DNA from: an uncultured Dongia sp.
Lineage (GTDB): Bacteria; Pseudomonadota; Alphaproteobacteria; Dongiales; Dongiaceae
Reading direction: 5' to 3'
DNA: 64,000 nt
NCBI RefSeq assembly: GCF_936916975.1
Contig: NZ_CAKZGO010000042.1
Location: 1 to 64,000, forward strand
In this document: positions 19,023 through 27,426 of the stretch, one piece after another
Position numbering within the stretch: the first letter of the stretch is position 1
Layout: each line of letters opens with the position of its first letter
Translations under genes and position numbers: made by a program
Notes under the pieces: generated by a model
Seen by the model: the letters and a program-made list of their open reading frames with translations, nothing else
Database searches by the model: none
Told to the model about the DNA's origin: nothing

Positions 19023-21098
19023 ATGGATTCGTGGCTTTGGGGAGTAATCGCCTGCGGCGTCTTCGCGCTGCTCTACGGCGTCTGGGCGACCAGATCCGTC
19101 CTGGCGGAGAGTGCCGGTAATGCGCGCATGCAGGAAATCGCTGCAGCGATCCAGGAAGGCGCCAATGCCTATCTGAACAAGCAATATACCGCGATCGCGA
19201 TCGTCGGCGTCATCGTGACCGTCGTCCTTCTCGTTTTCCTGTCGACCCTGTCGGCGGTCGGCTTCGTCATCGGCGCCGTGCTGTCGGGGATCACCGGCTA
19301 TGTCGGTATGAATGTCTCGGTCCGCGCCAATGTGCGCACGGCTGAAGCGGCGCGCCGCGGCATGGCCCCGGCGCTCGACGTAGCGGCGAAGTCTGGCGGC
19401 ATCACCGGCATGCTGGTGGTCGGCCTCGGCCTCATCGGCGTTGCCGGCTATTACGGCATTCTGAAATCGTCGGGCGTCGAAATGCGCGCGATGCTGGAAG
19501 CGCTGGTCGGTCTCTCCTTCGGTGCCTCGCTCATCTCCATCTTCGCCCGTCTCGGCGGCGGCATCTTCACCAAGGGCGCCGATGTCGGCGCCGATCTGGT
19601 CGGCAAGATCGAAGCTGGAATCCCGGAAGATGATCCCCGCAACCCCGCCGTCATCGCCGACAATGTCGGTGACAATGTCGGCGATTGCGCCGGCATGGCC
19701 GCCGATCTCTTCGAGACCTTCGCCGTCACCGTGGTCGCCACGATGCTGCTGGGCTCGATCTTCTTCACCGGCCCGGCCCAGGAAATCCTGATGCTGCTGC
19801 CGCTGCTGATCTGCGGCGCCAGCGTCATCGGCTCCGTCGTCGGCATGTTCGCCATCAAATTGGGCGCCAGCCAGAACATCATGGGCGCCCTCTATAAGGG
19901 CCTCATCACGGCCAGCGTCATCTCGATCGTCATCATCGCCGGCCTGGTCCAGTACCTGTTTGGCTTTGGCGTGATCGAGGGCACGACGCTGACCGGCAGT
20001 GCCATCTTCTGGTGCGCGGTCGTTGGCCTTGCGGTCACCGGCCTCCTGGTCTGGATCACCGAATACTACACCTCGACGGCCTACCGTCCGGTGCGCTCGG
20101 TGGCGCAGGCTTCGACCACCGGCCATGCCACCAACATCATCCAGGGTCTCGCGGTTTCGATGGAAGCCTGCGCACTCCCGGTGCTGGTGATCTCGGCAGC
20201 CATCGTCGCGGCCTTCAGCCTCGGCGGTCTCTATGGTATCGCCATCTCCGCCACCACCATGCTGTCGCTGGCCGGCATTGTCGTCGCTCTCGACGCCTAT
20301 GGCCCGGTCACTGACAACGCCGGCGGTATCGCGGAAATGTCCGAACTCCCGCCGGAAGTCCGCAAGGTCACGGATGCGCTGGATGCGGTCGGCAACACCA
20401 CCAAGGCGGTCACCAAGGGCTATGCCATCGGTTCGGCAGCGCTCGCGGCCCTGGTGCTGTTCGCGGCCTATACCGAGGATCTGAAGCACTACTTCCCGCA
20501 GCTGATTGATCAGATCAAGTTCGAGCTGAACAATCCCTACGTGGTCATCGGCCTGTTCATCGGCGGCGCCCTGCCGTTCATGTTCGCGTCCATGGGCATG
20601 ATGGCGGTGGGTCGTGCGGCGGCCTCGGTCGTCGTCGAAGTGCGCCGTCAGTTCAAGGAAATCCCGGGCATTATGGAAGGCACGGCCAAGCCGGAATACG
20701 GCAAGGCGGTCGCCATGCTCACCACCGCGGCGATCAAGGAGATGATCATCCCCTCCTTGCTGCCGGTGGCGGCACCGATCGTGCTCTACTTTGTCATCGC
20801 GACCGTTGCGGGGCAGGCCGAGGGCTTCATCGCTTTGGGCGCCATGCTGCTGGGCACGATCGTCACGGGCCTCTTCGTGGCCATCCAGATGACCTCTGGT
20901 GGTGGCGCCTGGGACAATGCCAAGAAGTACATTGAAGACGGCCATCACGGCGGCAAGGGCTCCGACGCCCACAAGGCCGCAGTGACCGGTGATACGGTCG
21001 GTGATCCCTACAAGGACACCGCCGGTCCCGCCGTCAACCCGATGATCAAGATCACGAACATCGTGGCCTTGCTTCTGCTGGCAGCACTCGCCCACTAA
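19023..21098 (+). CDS. hppA: K+-insensitive proton-translocating pyrophosphatase
   Basis: A 691-residue membrane pyrophosphatase with about 16 hydrophobic helices that couples PPi hydrolysis to proton export. The pyrophosphate site is [38 protein letters not shown] (about residues 184-221), with a second acidic site [19 protein letters not shown] near the C-terminus. In [18 protein letters not shown] the residue after GNTT is Lys, which marks the K+-independent class (K+-dependent enzymes carry Ala). AGGGGATACAAGA precedes the start. It is monocistronic with its own terminator; it may recycle PPi from biosynthesis and support the proton gradient. Confidence 0.96.
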   Translation: MDSWLWGVIACGVFALLYGVWATRSVLAESAGNARMQEIAAAIQEGANAYLNKQYTAIAIVGVIVTVVLLVFLSTLSAVGFVIGAVLSGITGYVGMNVSVRANVRTAEAARRGMAPALDVAAKSGGITGMLVVGLGLIGVAGYYGILKSSGVEMRAMLEALVGLSFGASLISIFARLGGGIFTKGADVGADLVGKIEAGIPEDDPRNPAVIADNVGDNVGDCAGMAADLFETFAVTVVATMLLGSIFFTGPAQEILMLLPLLICGASVIGSVVGMFAIKLGASQNIMGALYKGLITASVISIVIIAGLVQYLFGFGVIEGTTLTGSAIFWCAVVGLAVTGLLVWITEYYTSTAYRPVRSVAQASTTGHATNIIQGLAVSMEACALPVLVISAAIVAAFSLGGLYGIAISATTMLSLAGIVVALDAYGPVTDNAGGIAEMSELPPEVRKVTDALDAVGNTTKAVTKGYAIGSAALAALVLFAAYTEDLKHYFPQLIDQIKFELNNPYVVIGLFIGGALPFMFASMGMMAVGRAAASVVVEVRRQFKEIPGIMEGTAKPEYGKAVAMLTTAAIKEMIIPSLLPVAAPIVLYFVIATVAGQAEGFIALGAMLLGTIVTGLFVAIQMTSGGGAWDNAKKYIEDGHHGGKGSDAHKAAVTGDTVGDPYKDTAGPAVNPMIKITNIVALLLLAALAH

Positions 21099-21123
21099 GC
21101 GAGGCAAGTCATCGCTGAAACGG

Positions 21124-21158
21124 AAACCCCGGCCGAGCAATCGGCCGGGGTTTTCTTT
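21124..21158 (+). terminator. Rho-independent terminator of hppA
   Basis: AACCCCGGCCGA and TCGGCCGGGGTT form a perfect 12 bp stem with a GCAA tetraloop, followed by TTTTCTTTT. It lies 26 bases after the hppA stop. It could also partly serve mlaA on the other strand. Confidence 0.93.
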
Positions 21159-21200
21159 TGGCTGAAGGGAAGGTTGCATGCCGTGGCGCCAGGGTTCGCC

Positions 21201-22016
21201 TCAGGGCATGGTGGGCGGCGACATCCCATTCGTTTGCGCGGGCAAGCCACCGGCTTTGCCTTCCTCGATGAGTGCCGCCCGGCGCTGCGCATACATGCTG
21301 CGCAGCGCGGCGTAGTAATCGAGCGAATTCTTCTCCAGATCATCGGTGACGTCGAGCATGCGAGCGCGTCCGTCGATGGCGTCCGCCACCGAGCCCGTCA
21401 TCCGGACAACCTGCATGGTGCTGCCGGGAACGTAAGCGACCGGATCGCCGAAGAGTCCGATAGCCGTACCGACGGTGTCGCGCAGGTTCGACGGGCCAAG
21501 CAGCGGAAGCTGTACACTCGGTCCGGGACCGACGCCCCAGACGCCCAAGGTCTGCCCGAAATCGGCCTCGTGCGCTGGCAGGTCCCAGTCGGTCGCGACA
21601 TCAAACAGCCCGGCGCCGCCGACCGTCGTGTTGACGACAAACCGCTGCGTGATGGTCCAGGCCCGATTCATATTCCCTTGCAGCACGTCGTTCACTGCAA
21701 TGACAGGTGCCTTAAGGTTCTGGCCGAAATTGCGCACGCCGTTACGGACGCCGCCCGGCACGTACTCCTGGTAGGTGCGCGCCACCGGCTGCAGGGCGTT
21801 GCGGTCAACCCACTGATTGCCGTCAAAGATAACCCGGTTGGTCGGTTCGGCGGGATCATTCGCTTCATCATAGACCGCACGCGCGATCGGATCGGTTGGA
21901 ACCTGCGCGCAGGCGCTAAGAACCATGAGCGAGATTAGCATGGTCGCTCGGCCGAGGGGAGCAGTCGCGAAAAGTCTACGGCGTGCGATATCAGCGTGCG
22001 AACAGTGCGGAGACAT
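21201..22016 (-). CDS. mlaA: Outer-membrane lipid asymmetry lipoprotein MlaA (VacJ)
   Basis: A 271-residue lipoprotein. The MlaA family is shown by DPAEPTNRVIFDGNQWVDR, YVPGGVRNGVRNFGQNLKAPV, NTTVGGAGLFDVATDWDLPAHEADFGQTLGVWGVGPGPSVQLPLLGPSNLRDTVG. MlaA sits in the outer membrane and removes misplaced phospholipids for return through the Mla system. The start is uncertain: the ATG at 22016 follows GAGAGG and gives a long pre-signal, while an internal ATG just before LISLMVLSAC gives a compact lipobox. It begins 10 bases after mipA, so the two are co-transcribed; no mlaBCDEF genes are in the window. Confidence 0.88.
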   Translation of the reverse strand: MSPHCSHADIARRRLFATAPLGRATMLISLMVLSACAQVPTDPIARAVYDEANDPAEPTNRVIFDGNQWVDRNALQPVARTYQEYVPGGVRNGVRNFGQNLKAPVIAVNDVLQGNMNRAWTITQRFVVNTTVGGAGLFDVATDWDLPAHEADFGQTLGVWGVGPGPSVQLPLLGPSNLRDTVGTAIGLFGDPVAYVPGSTMQVVRMTGSVADAIDGRARMLDVTDDLEKNSLDYYAALRSMYAQRRAALIEEGKAGGLPAQTNGMSPPTMP

Positions 22017-22026
22017 GAGCGACCTC

Positions 22027-22851
22027 TCAGAAGTTGAAGACAAGGCCGAGGGCAACGACACCCTGCGTCGCACTTCCTGCGTCATCGACGATCGGGCTGT
22101 CGGCCGCATCGCCGACCAGCTGCATGACTTTCGCGTTTCCCGTGATGGCCCAATGCTCCGTCATCATGTACGTCGCATTGACGGAGAGGCCGAGATCCTT
22201 GATGCCGCCCTCGGCATCATAGGCTGCTAAGCCGCTCCGCAGAGCGTTGTTGGCGTCGATGCCAAAATAGGTCTCGTTGTACCTGTCATTGGCGTAAGTG
22301 GCGGAAGCATTGAAGCCGAGCCGCAGGCTGTCCCAGGGCGAAAAACTATAGGACGGCCCGAACGTGATGAGCGTTCCGTCACGATCGCTGCCGACACCGC
22401 TCAGGATTTCGACGTCAAAACCCAGTTGGTCGCTCTCATCCAGCACTGCCTTGACGTACATCTTGGCAAATCCGCCCATCGCGACGGTGCCCTCAATGTC
22501 CCGCAAGGCGTCGACGGCATCGTTTTTCACGTCATCGCGGCCGAAGCGATAGGCGAGGGACGGCCCAAGCTCCAGACCAAAGGGCAACACGCCCGCCGGC
22601 ATGACGTTGGCGCGGAGCTTGGATCCGCGCGCCTCGATATAATATTCGTCATAGGCCAACTTGCCGGCGGCGAACGGCGCCGGCTGATAGTCATCGGAAC
22701 CCTCATAGTCCGGCACGATCGCGCCGCCGAGGGTGAGGTAGCCGGTGAAGCCCTTTTTATCCTCCGCCTGTGCAAGCGCAGTCGCAAGACACCCGATGAG
22801 CCCCACAAGCAATGCCGTCCCTGCCCGAATGACAAATTGAGTTGATGTCAC
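22027..22851 (-). CDS. MipA/OmpV-family outer-membrane protein
   Basis: A 274-residue outer-membrane beta-barrel. A signal peptide ends at LATALAQA, followed by GFTGYLTLGGAIVPDYEGSDDYQPAPFAAG, the MipA/OmpV entry motif, alternating amphipathic strands, and a C-terminal GVVALGLVFNF ending in Phe as barrel proteins do. It starts from GTG with AAGGAGAG just upstream. It is divergent from a TetR gene across a 134-base gap carrying a palindrome, and leads an operon with mlaA. Family members include MltA-interacting proteins and envelope stress or solute porins; the exact role here is unknown. Confidence 0.87.
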   Translation of the reverse strand: MTSTQFVIRAGTALLVGLIGCLATALAQAEDKKGFTGYLTLGGAIVPDYEGSDDYQPAPFAAGKLAYDEYYIEARGSKLRANVMPAGVLPFGLELGPSLAYRFGRDDVKNDAVDALRDIEGTVAMGGFAKMYVKAVLDESDQLGFDVEILSGVGSDRDGTLITFGPSYSFSPWDSLRLGFNASATYANDRYNETYFGIDANNALRSGLAAYDAEGGIKDLGLSVNATYMMTEHWAITGNAKVMQLVGDAADSPIVDDAGSATQGVVALGLVFNF

Positions 22852-22919
22852 GGTTCTCTCCTTGAATGGTGGCGCCTCTTAGGCCGGCCTTTGATTGCGC
22901 CACCATATCGTTTGAAATA

Positions 22920-22944
22920 ATAGAACGCAACCGTATCGTTCTAT
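22920..22944. promoter_or_regulatory. Palindromic operator between mipA and tetR
   Basis: ATAGAACG, nine bases, then CGTTCTAT: perfect 8 bp arms within an AT-rich island, and the outer flanks (AATA on the left, TTATT on the right) continue the symmetry imperfectly. Its place between divergent mipA and tetR makes it the natural binding site for the TetR protein next door. Confidence 0.65.
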
Positions 22945-22985
22945 TTATTTTCGCCGCATGCGAAATCCTGTGCTAAACACGAGTC

Positions 22986-23672
22986 ATGACGCCGAAGAAG
23001 ACATCGCCTCTCAAAGAATCCAGCCGTGCCAAACGACCCTATGGTGGCCGGCCATCGCTGGAAGAAGCCGAACAATTGCACGGCCGCATTCTCGATGCCG
23101 CTGCCGAGCTGTTCACAAAAAATGGTTACGGCGAGACCAGCGTCGAAGCTATTGCCACCCATGCCGGCATCGGAAAGCTGACGCTCTACCGCCGCTTCGC
23201 CGACAAGGAGGCGTTGTTTCTGGCCGTGGTGATTCGCATGGCCGAGGAGGCCCGCGCGGCGCTGGCGAAGGTGGGCGAGAGCGAGGGAAGTCTGCCCGAA
23301 ATCCTCACGGCCACCGGACGGCAATTGCTGAGCGTCGTTCTGTCGCCGCAGTCCATCGCCTTTCACCGCATTCTGTTCGCGGAATCGGCGCGGTTGTCCG
23401 AGGTCCGCGCACGCGTCTCCCGGTACGTCAGCTCGGAGAACGAGGATTCAATCCGCTTGCTCTTCCGCCGCCTGGCGGACCGCGGCATGGTGAAGAGCGA
23501 GGATGTTGCCTTTCTCGACCAGCAATTCGTTCATGCGATCATGGGCAGGCCGCTCCGGCAGGCTCTGCTCGGGGCGCCACCGATGAGTGCACGCGCGCAG
23601 GACGAGCATGTCCGCAAAGCCGTGGCGCTGTTTCTGCACGGCATGGCCATATCGTCACCACGCTCAAAATAA
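22986..23672 (+). CDS. TetR-family transcriptional regulator
   Basis: A 228-residue regulator. The N-terminal basic stretch precedes the helix-turn-helix ILDAAAELFTKNGYGETSVEAIATHAGIGKLTLYRRFADKEALFLAVV (about residues 35-80), which is typical TetR/AcrR; the rest is a ligand-binding helical domain with no recognisable ligand signature. It is divergent from mipA-mlaA with a palindrome between, so it probably represses that pair and itself. It ends 29 bases before the convergent PEP mutase-like gene. Confidence 0.9.
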   Translation: MTPKKTSPLKESSRAKRPYGGRPSLEEAEQLHGRILDAAAELFTKNGYGETSVEAIATHAGIGKLTLYRRFADKEALFLAVVIRMAEEARAALAKVGESEGSLPEILTATGRQLLSVVLSPQSIAFHRILFAESARLSEVRARVSRYVSSENEDSIRLLFRRLADRGMVKSEDVAFLDQQFVHAIMGRPLRQALLGAPPMSARAQDEHVRKAVALFLHGMAISSPRSK

Positions 23673-23701
23673 TCGCCGCTCGCGAGCGTAGCCTCGATGT
23701 C

Positions 23702-24526
23702 TCAGCCTTTGGTATTACCCGTGAAAAAGCCCTGCAGCTCCGCGAAACCCATGGCTTTTTCGGAAAATCGGAACGTGCCTTGCGTGCGCATTTCCCGGGC
23801 GGCGTCCACAAAGGCACCATAGGCAAGCCGCGCCAAGGCCGAGCCGACACTGATGCGCTTGACGCCGGCATCCGCCAGTTCTGCAACACCAAAGGTGGTT
23901 CCGGGTAAGCCCATCACGATGTTAACCGGCTTCGTCAATGCGCTGCAAACAGCTCGGATGGTTTCGAGGTCATGGAGGCCCGGCGCATAGAGCACATCGG
24001 CGCCCGCCCTTTCATAAGCTTGCAGGCGTTTCAGCGTGTCGTCGAGGTCACGCCGTCCCCAGAGGAAATTCTCGCAGCGCGCCGTCAGCACAAAATCATG
24101 CGGCAAGGCGTTGCGCGCTTGCGCGGCTGCCGCGATCCGTTCGACTGCCAATGCAAAATCATAGATCGGATCATCCGGCCGACCCGTGTGATCCTCCAGC
24201 GAACCCCCGGCAAGGCCGATATCCGCCGCGGCGCGGATGGTTTCGGCAGCACTCTCCGGACTGTCGCCGAATCCCTTTTCGAGATCGGCGGAGACGGGCA
24301 GGGGTGTTGCCGCGACAATGTCCCGGCAATGAGCCAACGTGGCTTCCCTGGGGACCGCCCCTTCTGCAAGCCCCAGCGAGAACGCCATGCCGGCACTCGT
24401 GGTGGCGAGTGCCTCAAAGCCCATGACCGCCAGAATCCGCGCGGTGCCGATATCCCAGGGATTGGGGATGATGAAGGTACCCGGCTGCTCATGCAGCCGA
24501 CGAAACGCCGCGCCCTTATGTTCCAT
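23702..24526 (-). CDS. Isocitrate lyase/PEP mutase-family enzyme
   Basis: A 274-residue (beta/alpha)8 enzyme of the ICL/PEP mutase superfamily. Conserved pieces are NPWDIGTARILAVMGFEALATTSAGMAFSLG, PVSADLEKGFGDSP with the metal Asp/Glu, GGSLEDHTG, VLTARCENFLWG and a C-terminal SVGSALARLAYG. The lyase motif KKCGH is absent, so it is not a classical isocitrate or methylisocitrate lyase; such proteins are often called carboxyphosphonoenolpyruvate mutase-like or oxaloacetate hydrolase-like, and the reaction here is unknown. The start is the ATG at 24526 after GGGAAG; the track start seven codons upstream is weaker. Confidence 0.8.
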   Translation of the reverse strand: MEHKGAAFRRLHEQPGTFIIPNPWDIGTARILAVMGFEALATTSAGMAFSLGLAEGAVPREATLAHCRDIVAATPLPVSADLEKGFGDSPESAAETIRAAADIGLAGGSLEDHTGRPDDPIYDFALAVERIAAAAQARNALPHDFVLTARCENFLWGRRDLDDTLKRLQAYERAGADVLYAPGLHDLETIRAVCSALTKPVNIVMGLPGTTFGVAELADAGVKRISVGSALARLAYGAFVDAAREMRTQGTFRFSEKAMGFAELQGFFTGNTKG

Positions 24527-24576
24527 CTGTATCTTCCCTTCGCCCACAGGAATAGTGAGGCGACACGATAACCAGA

Positions 24577-24595
24577 AAGGAACAAATAAGGAACA
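24577..24595. promoter_or_regulatory. Two AAGGAACA direct repeats 11 bases apart
   Basis: AAGGAACA occurs twice with starts exactly 11 bases apart, in the promoter-distance region upstream of the PEP mutase-like gene. An 11-base period places both copies on one DNA face, as activator sites often do. No regulator can be named. Confidence 0.3.
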
Positions 24596-24643
24596 TTAAT
24601 TATCACTATCGAATCCGCCGCCGGCGCACCCGTTGGCACCAGC

Positions 24644-25273
24644 TTAGCGAGCCAACTGCGCCTTGATCCAAGGATGTTCTGCGCAATCTTCCAGGTCGTC
24701 GAAGAGCACGCCTTCCCAGCCGGCTTCGTTTGCCGCTGCGACGACCGCAGGTGAATCGTCGAACATCAGCGGCCTTTCATGTTGGGTGCCGACGATTTCT
24801 ACGATGCGATCAAAGAAACCGCGCGCAGGTTTCATGACCCCAAGCCGCGCCGAATTGAACATGTCGTCGAACAATCCACCGAGACCGAGATTATTCCACA
24901 GATGGAAAGCGCGCAGATGCTCTTGATTGGTTGCGACACACAATTTGGCGGCGCCGGTTCGTTGAAGATCGCGGATGAGCCGCAGGAGGGGATGATTGAT
25001 CTGAGAGTCCCGCTCAAGCCAATAGCTGACGAGCGACCATGACGATCCCGTAAAGCCCAATTCTGGCAGCGTCTGGTCGAGGGCCGATATCAGCGCCATC
25101 TGGCCGGTGAGGACATGGCTCTCAAACAGGCTCTTGATGAACCGGTCGCGAAAGATATCGGGAGAAATTCCCAGATCATCCTCCATATGCTCATCCCACC
25201 GGCGCCGCTTCTCTGGTCGGGTGTGATAGCCATGCACCAGCACGCCGTCGACATCGAAGAGAACGAGCCGCAT
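24644..25273 (-). CDS. HAD-superfamily hydrolase
   Basis: A 209-residue HAD protein with motif I LVLFDVDGVLVHGY, motif II CVATNQEHL, motif III Lys in VMKPARGFF and motif IV PLMFDDSPAVVAAANEAGW. Unlike the HAD at 15634 both motif I Asp residues are present. A helical cap of about 80 residues carries several Trp and Arg (RRRWDEHMEDDLG). The ATG at 25273 with GAGAGG upstream is used, five codons inside the track ORF. The substrate is unknown. It lies between the PEP mutase-like gene and an oxygenase gene, all on the same strand but with gaps of over 30 bases. Confidence 0.83.
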   Translation of the reverse strand: MRLVLFDVDGVLVHGYHTRPEKRRRWDEHMEDDLGISPDIFRDRFIKSLFESHVLTGQMALISALDQTLPELGFTGSSWSLVSYWLERDSQINHPLLRLIRDLQRTGAAKLCVATNQEHLRAFHLWNNLGLGGLFDDMFNSARLGVMKPARGFFDRIVEIVGTQHERPLMFDDSPAVVAAANEAGWEGVLFDDLEDCAEHPWIKAQLAR

Positions 25274-25307
25274 GCCGAGACCTCTCACTCGCCGGTAGCG
25301 CCTTGCG

Positions 25308-26105
25308 TCAAATCCTTGGGTAGATGCCGAAGAAGATCCCAGCGCGTTGCAGCCGCCGCCGGCATCGCTTTTTCAGGTTCCCGTCCACGTAATAGGTCAG
25401 CATGATCGATCGACGCTCGCCATCCGCCTCGGTCGTCGTTGGCGCGCTGTGCCAGCTTTCCTTCTGGCGGACGGGGAAGGCGTAGCCGCTGGAAGGCAGA
25501 AACTGCATTGCCGTCGGCCGATCGCTCCCATCCTTTTGCTTGGTGGTATGGAAGATCGTTCCGAGATGTGCCTGTGACGTGTCGCTCGGCAGGTAGAACT
25601 GTACCGTGATCGCCTTGCTCGGGACGTCGGAGTGGATGCCGATGCGATAGCCGGGAAGATCGCGCACCAGAATCGGCACGGGATAGAGCGGAATGCCTTC
25701 CGCCTCCTGCTGAAAGCGATCCTCCAATGCGGTCCGGAATTTCCGCTTGAACGCGTTTTCTAGTTCCGGCGAGCTGAGGGCCGCAGCGACCTTGCTCCAG
25801 AGCGAGCGTTGCGGGCGCGGAAGGCGCCAGAGGTTTTCAGGATAGAGATACATGCGCATGCGCGTGCTGCTGCCGTCGGGGCGCAACGCATCGCGTTGAT
25901 GCAGCGGATGATACTGCTCAACGGCCGGAAGTTTTTCCAAGAGTTCCCGATAGAACTCCGCCGGAAAAACATTCTCCATGCAGATGTGGTCGAAAGGCGC
26001 GTTGCGCAGCGCGGCCTTGTCCACAACCCGGACAAGATCAAGCTCTCGCGTCGTTTCGAAAGCCCCCGAAGCGTTTGCGGTGCCTTCAACAAACTGCTGC
26101 GACAT
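25308..26105 (-). CDS. 2OG-Fe(II) oxygenase-family protein
   Basis: A 265-residue protein whose double-stranded beta-helix iron site can be read directly: His158 and Asp160 in RIGIHSDVPSKAITVQFYL, His219 in ESWHSAP, and the 2-oxoglutarate Arg231/232 in ERRSIMLTYYVDG. This His-x-Asp ... His ... Arg pattern is that of 2-oxoglutarate and iron(II)-dependent hydroxylases. The N-terminal 150 residues (PAEFYRELLEKLPAVEQYHPL) form a helical lead-in seen in prolyl-hydroxylase-like bacterial proteins. The substrate is unknown; modification of a sugar, lipid or protein residue is possible. The C-terminus is very basic (KKRCRRRLQRAG). Confidence 0.75.
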   Translation of the reverse strand: MSQQFVEGTANASGAFETTRELDLVRVVDKAALRNAPFDHICMENVFPAEFYRELLEKLPAVEQYHPLHQRDALRPDGSSTRMRMYLYPENLWRLPRPQRSLWSKVAAALSSPELENAFKRKFRTALEDRFQQEAEGIPLYPVPILVRDLPGYRIGIHSDVPSKAITVQFYLPSDTSQAHLGTIFHTTKQKDGSDRPTAMQFLPSSGYAFPVRQKESWHSAPTTTEADGERRSIMLTYYVDGNLKKRCRRRLQRAGIFFGIYPRI

Positions 26106-26137
26106 GGGTGACTCCGAAACTCGGCCGTGGGCTGATC

Positions 26138-26668
26138 TTACACGCCGCCGGGCGCGCCCGTCGTGCCGGTCGGGCCGGTCTTCGGACCGCCGTCATCCGG
26201 GCTGAAGCGGCCCAGATTGCCGAGCATCTGCTGGATGATGGTGAGTTCGTTGCCATGGGTCGGCGTTTCGCGGTCGACCATCGCGACCAGGCGACCATCG
26301 GCCTGGTCATAGACCTTCATGTCCTGGACGATGCCGGCACCATCGAAGGCGATGGCCAGCACGCCCTGGTCGATCACGTCGGGTTCGAAGAACGCCGTCT
26401 GGCTGGTGCGCTTGGAGACGTAATACCAGACGTCGTCGCCAAAGGTGCCGGTGGTCGAGGGCGAGCCCAGCAGCTGCTCGACCCGGTTCTTGTCGTCCTG
26501 GCCGGGCTGGATCTGCACGACCTGCTCCTCATCCGGCACGTTGCCGTGCTGGAGGATCTTCTGCTGGCAACCACCGAGGAGGACCCCCAGGCCAAGAGCG
26601 CTGGCCAGCAAAGTCAGTCTAAAGGTGGCCGGGCGGAGAGAGGTGGAGCGCGTCGTCAGGCTGGCCAT
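26138..26668 (-). CDS. bamE: Outer-membrane protein assembly factor BamE
   Basis: A 176-residue lipoprotein of the BAM complex, which inserts beta-barrel proteins into the outer membrane. The start ATG at 26668 gives a signal ending LGVLLGGCQQKI (lipid Cys); the track ORF adds 55 unlikely upstream codons. The SmpA/OmlA core is PDEEQVVQIQPGQDDKNRVEQLLGSPSTTGTFGDDVWYYVSKR, the typical BamE block. The C-terminal tail is Gly/Thr/Pro-rich (GPKTGPTGTTGAPGG). It is divergent from the cytochrome chaperone gene, as in many alphaproteobacteria. Confidence 0.9.
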   Translation of the reverse strand: MASLTTRSTSLRPATFRLTLLASALGLGVLLGGCQQKILQHGNVPDEEQVVQIQPGQDDKNRVEQLLGSPSTTGTFGDDVWYYVSKRTSQTAFFEPDVIDQGVLAIAFDGAGIVQDMKVYDQADGRLVAMVDRETPTHGNELTIIQQMLGNLGRFSPDDGGPKTGPTGTTGAPGGV

Positions 26669-26824
26669 GGGCGTGGTTCCGGGAACTGCCAAATATGTTG
26701 CGCCAGGTCCGGCCCGAAAGTACGGTCCCCAAAGTTTGGGCCCCGTACCGTCATCTGGGCCAAATCGGTGGCGCGCGGTGGCAAATTCGCACCGGCGCTG
26801 GCGGACGTCAAGGAAGGGTTCAAG

Positions 26825-27424
26825 TTGGCGCAATCGGCATTAGGCGGCCTCATTTCCCGCATGCTGCAAGGACCGGGCGAGGTCAAGCAGGTGGCGGCCA
26901 AGCTGTTCAACCGGCTGGTAGCCCAGGCCCGTGAGCGGGTGTTCTATGAAAAGCTCGGTGTCCCGGACACGGTCGATGGCCGGTTCGACATGGTGGCACT
27001 GCACACATTTCTCATTTTCCAGCGGCTGAAGGGGCGGGGCGACCGCTCCGCGATCCTGGCTCAAGCGCTCTACGATACGCTCATCAACGACATGGAGGCC
27101 TCGCTGCGGCAGTTGGGCGCCGGCGATGTCGGGGTCGGCAAGCGGATCCGGGTGATGACTGAGGCGCTCCAGGGCAGAATTAATGCCTATGAAAAGGCGC
27201 TGGCCGGCAGCTCCATGGAAATCGAAGGGGCACTGCGGCGCAACCTCTATGGCACGACGGAGCCTGAGACGGATGCCGTGCGGGCGGTCGCCAACTATCT
27301 GCGCCGGGCCAAGGATCTATCGGATACGCAGCCGATCGACCGCATCATGCGCGGTGTTTTTGACTTCCCGTCACTGCCGTCGGGCGGCGGCAGTGGGCCG
27401 CAACAAGGTTACGGAATTGATTGA
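26825..27424 (+). CDS. Ubiquinol-cytochrome c chaperone (CBP3 family)
   Basis: About 199 residues matching the CBP3/UQCC1 chaperone domain: VAQARERVFYEKLGVPDTVDGRFDMVALHTFLIFQRLKG and QALYDTLINDMEASLRQLGAGDVGVGKRIRVMTEALQGRINAYEKAL. In mitochondria CBP3 assists cytochrome b synthesis and bc1 complex assembly; a related role is likely here. Start choice: a TTG at 26825 with AAGGAAGGG seven bases before it is better supported than the ATG at 26861, which has no ribosome site. The 450-residue track ORF reads through antisense bamE and is not real upstream. The DUF177 gene begins two bases after its stop. Confidence 0.85.
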   Translation: MAQSALGGLISRMLQGPGEVKQVAAKLFNRLVAQARERVFYEKLGVPDTVDGRFDMVALHTFLIFQRLKGRGDRSAILAQALYDTLINDMEASLRQLGAGDVGVGKRIRVMTEALQGRINAYEKALAGSSMEIEGALRRNLYGTTEPETDAVRAVANYLRRAKDLSDTQPIDRIMRGVFDFPSLPSGGGSGPQQGYGID

Positions 27425-27426
27425 GA

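Noticed and set aside
18906-21179. A 757-codon minus-strand ORF across hppA
   Set aside because: It is the antisense shadow of hppA. Its translation is Asp/Arg/His-rich without any domain, as expected from codon bias in GC-rich DNA.
26075-26824. Long upstream part of the 449-codon ORF containing the cytochrome chaperone
   Set aside because: It runs antisense through bamE and has no domain; the chaperone domain begins after the TTG at 26825 with its own ribosome site.
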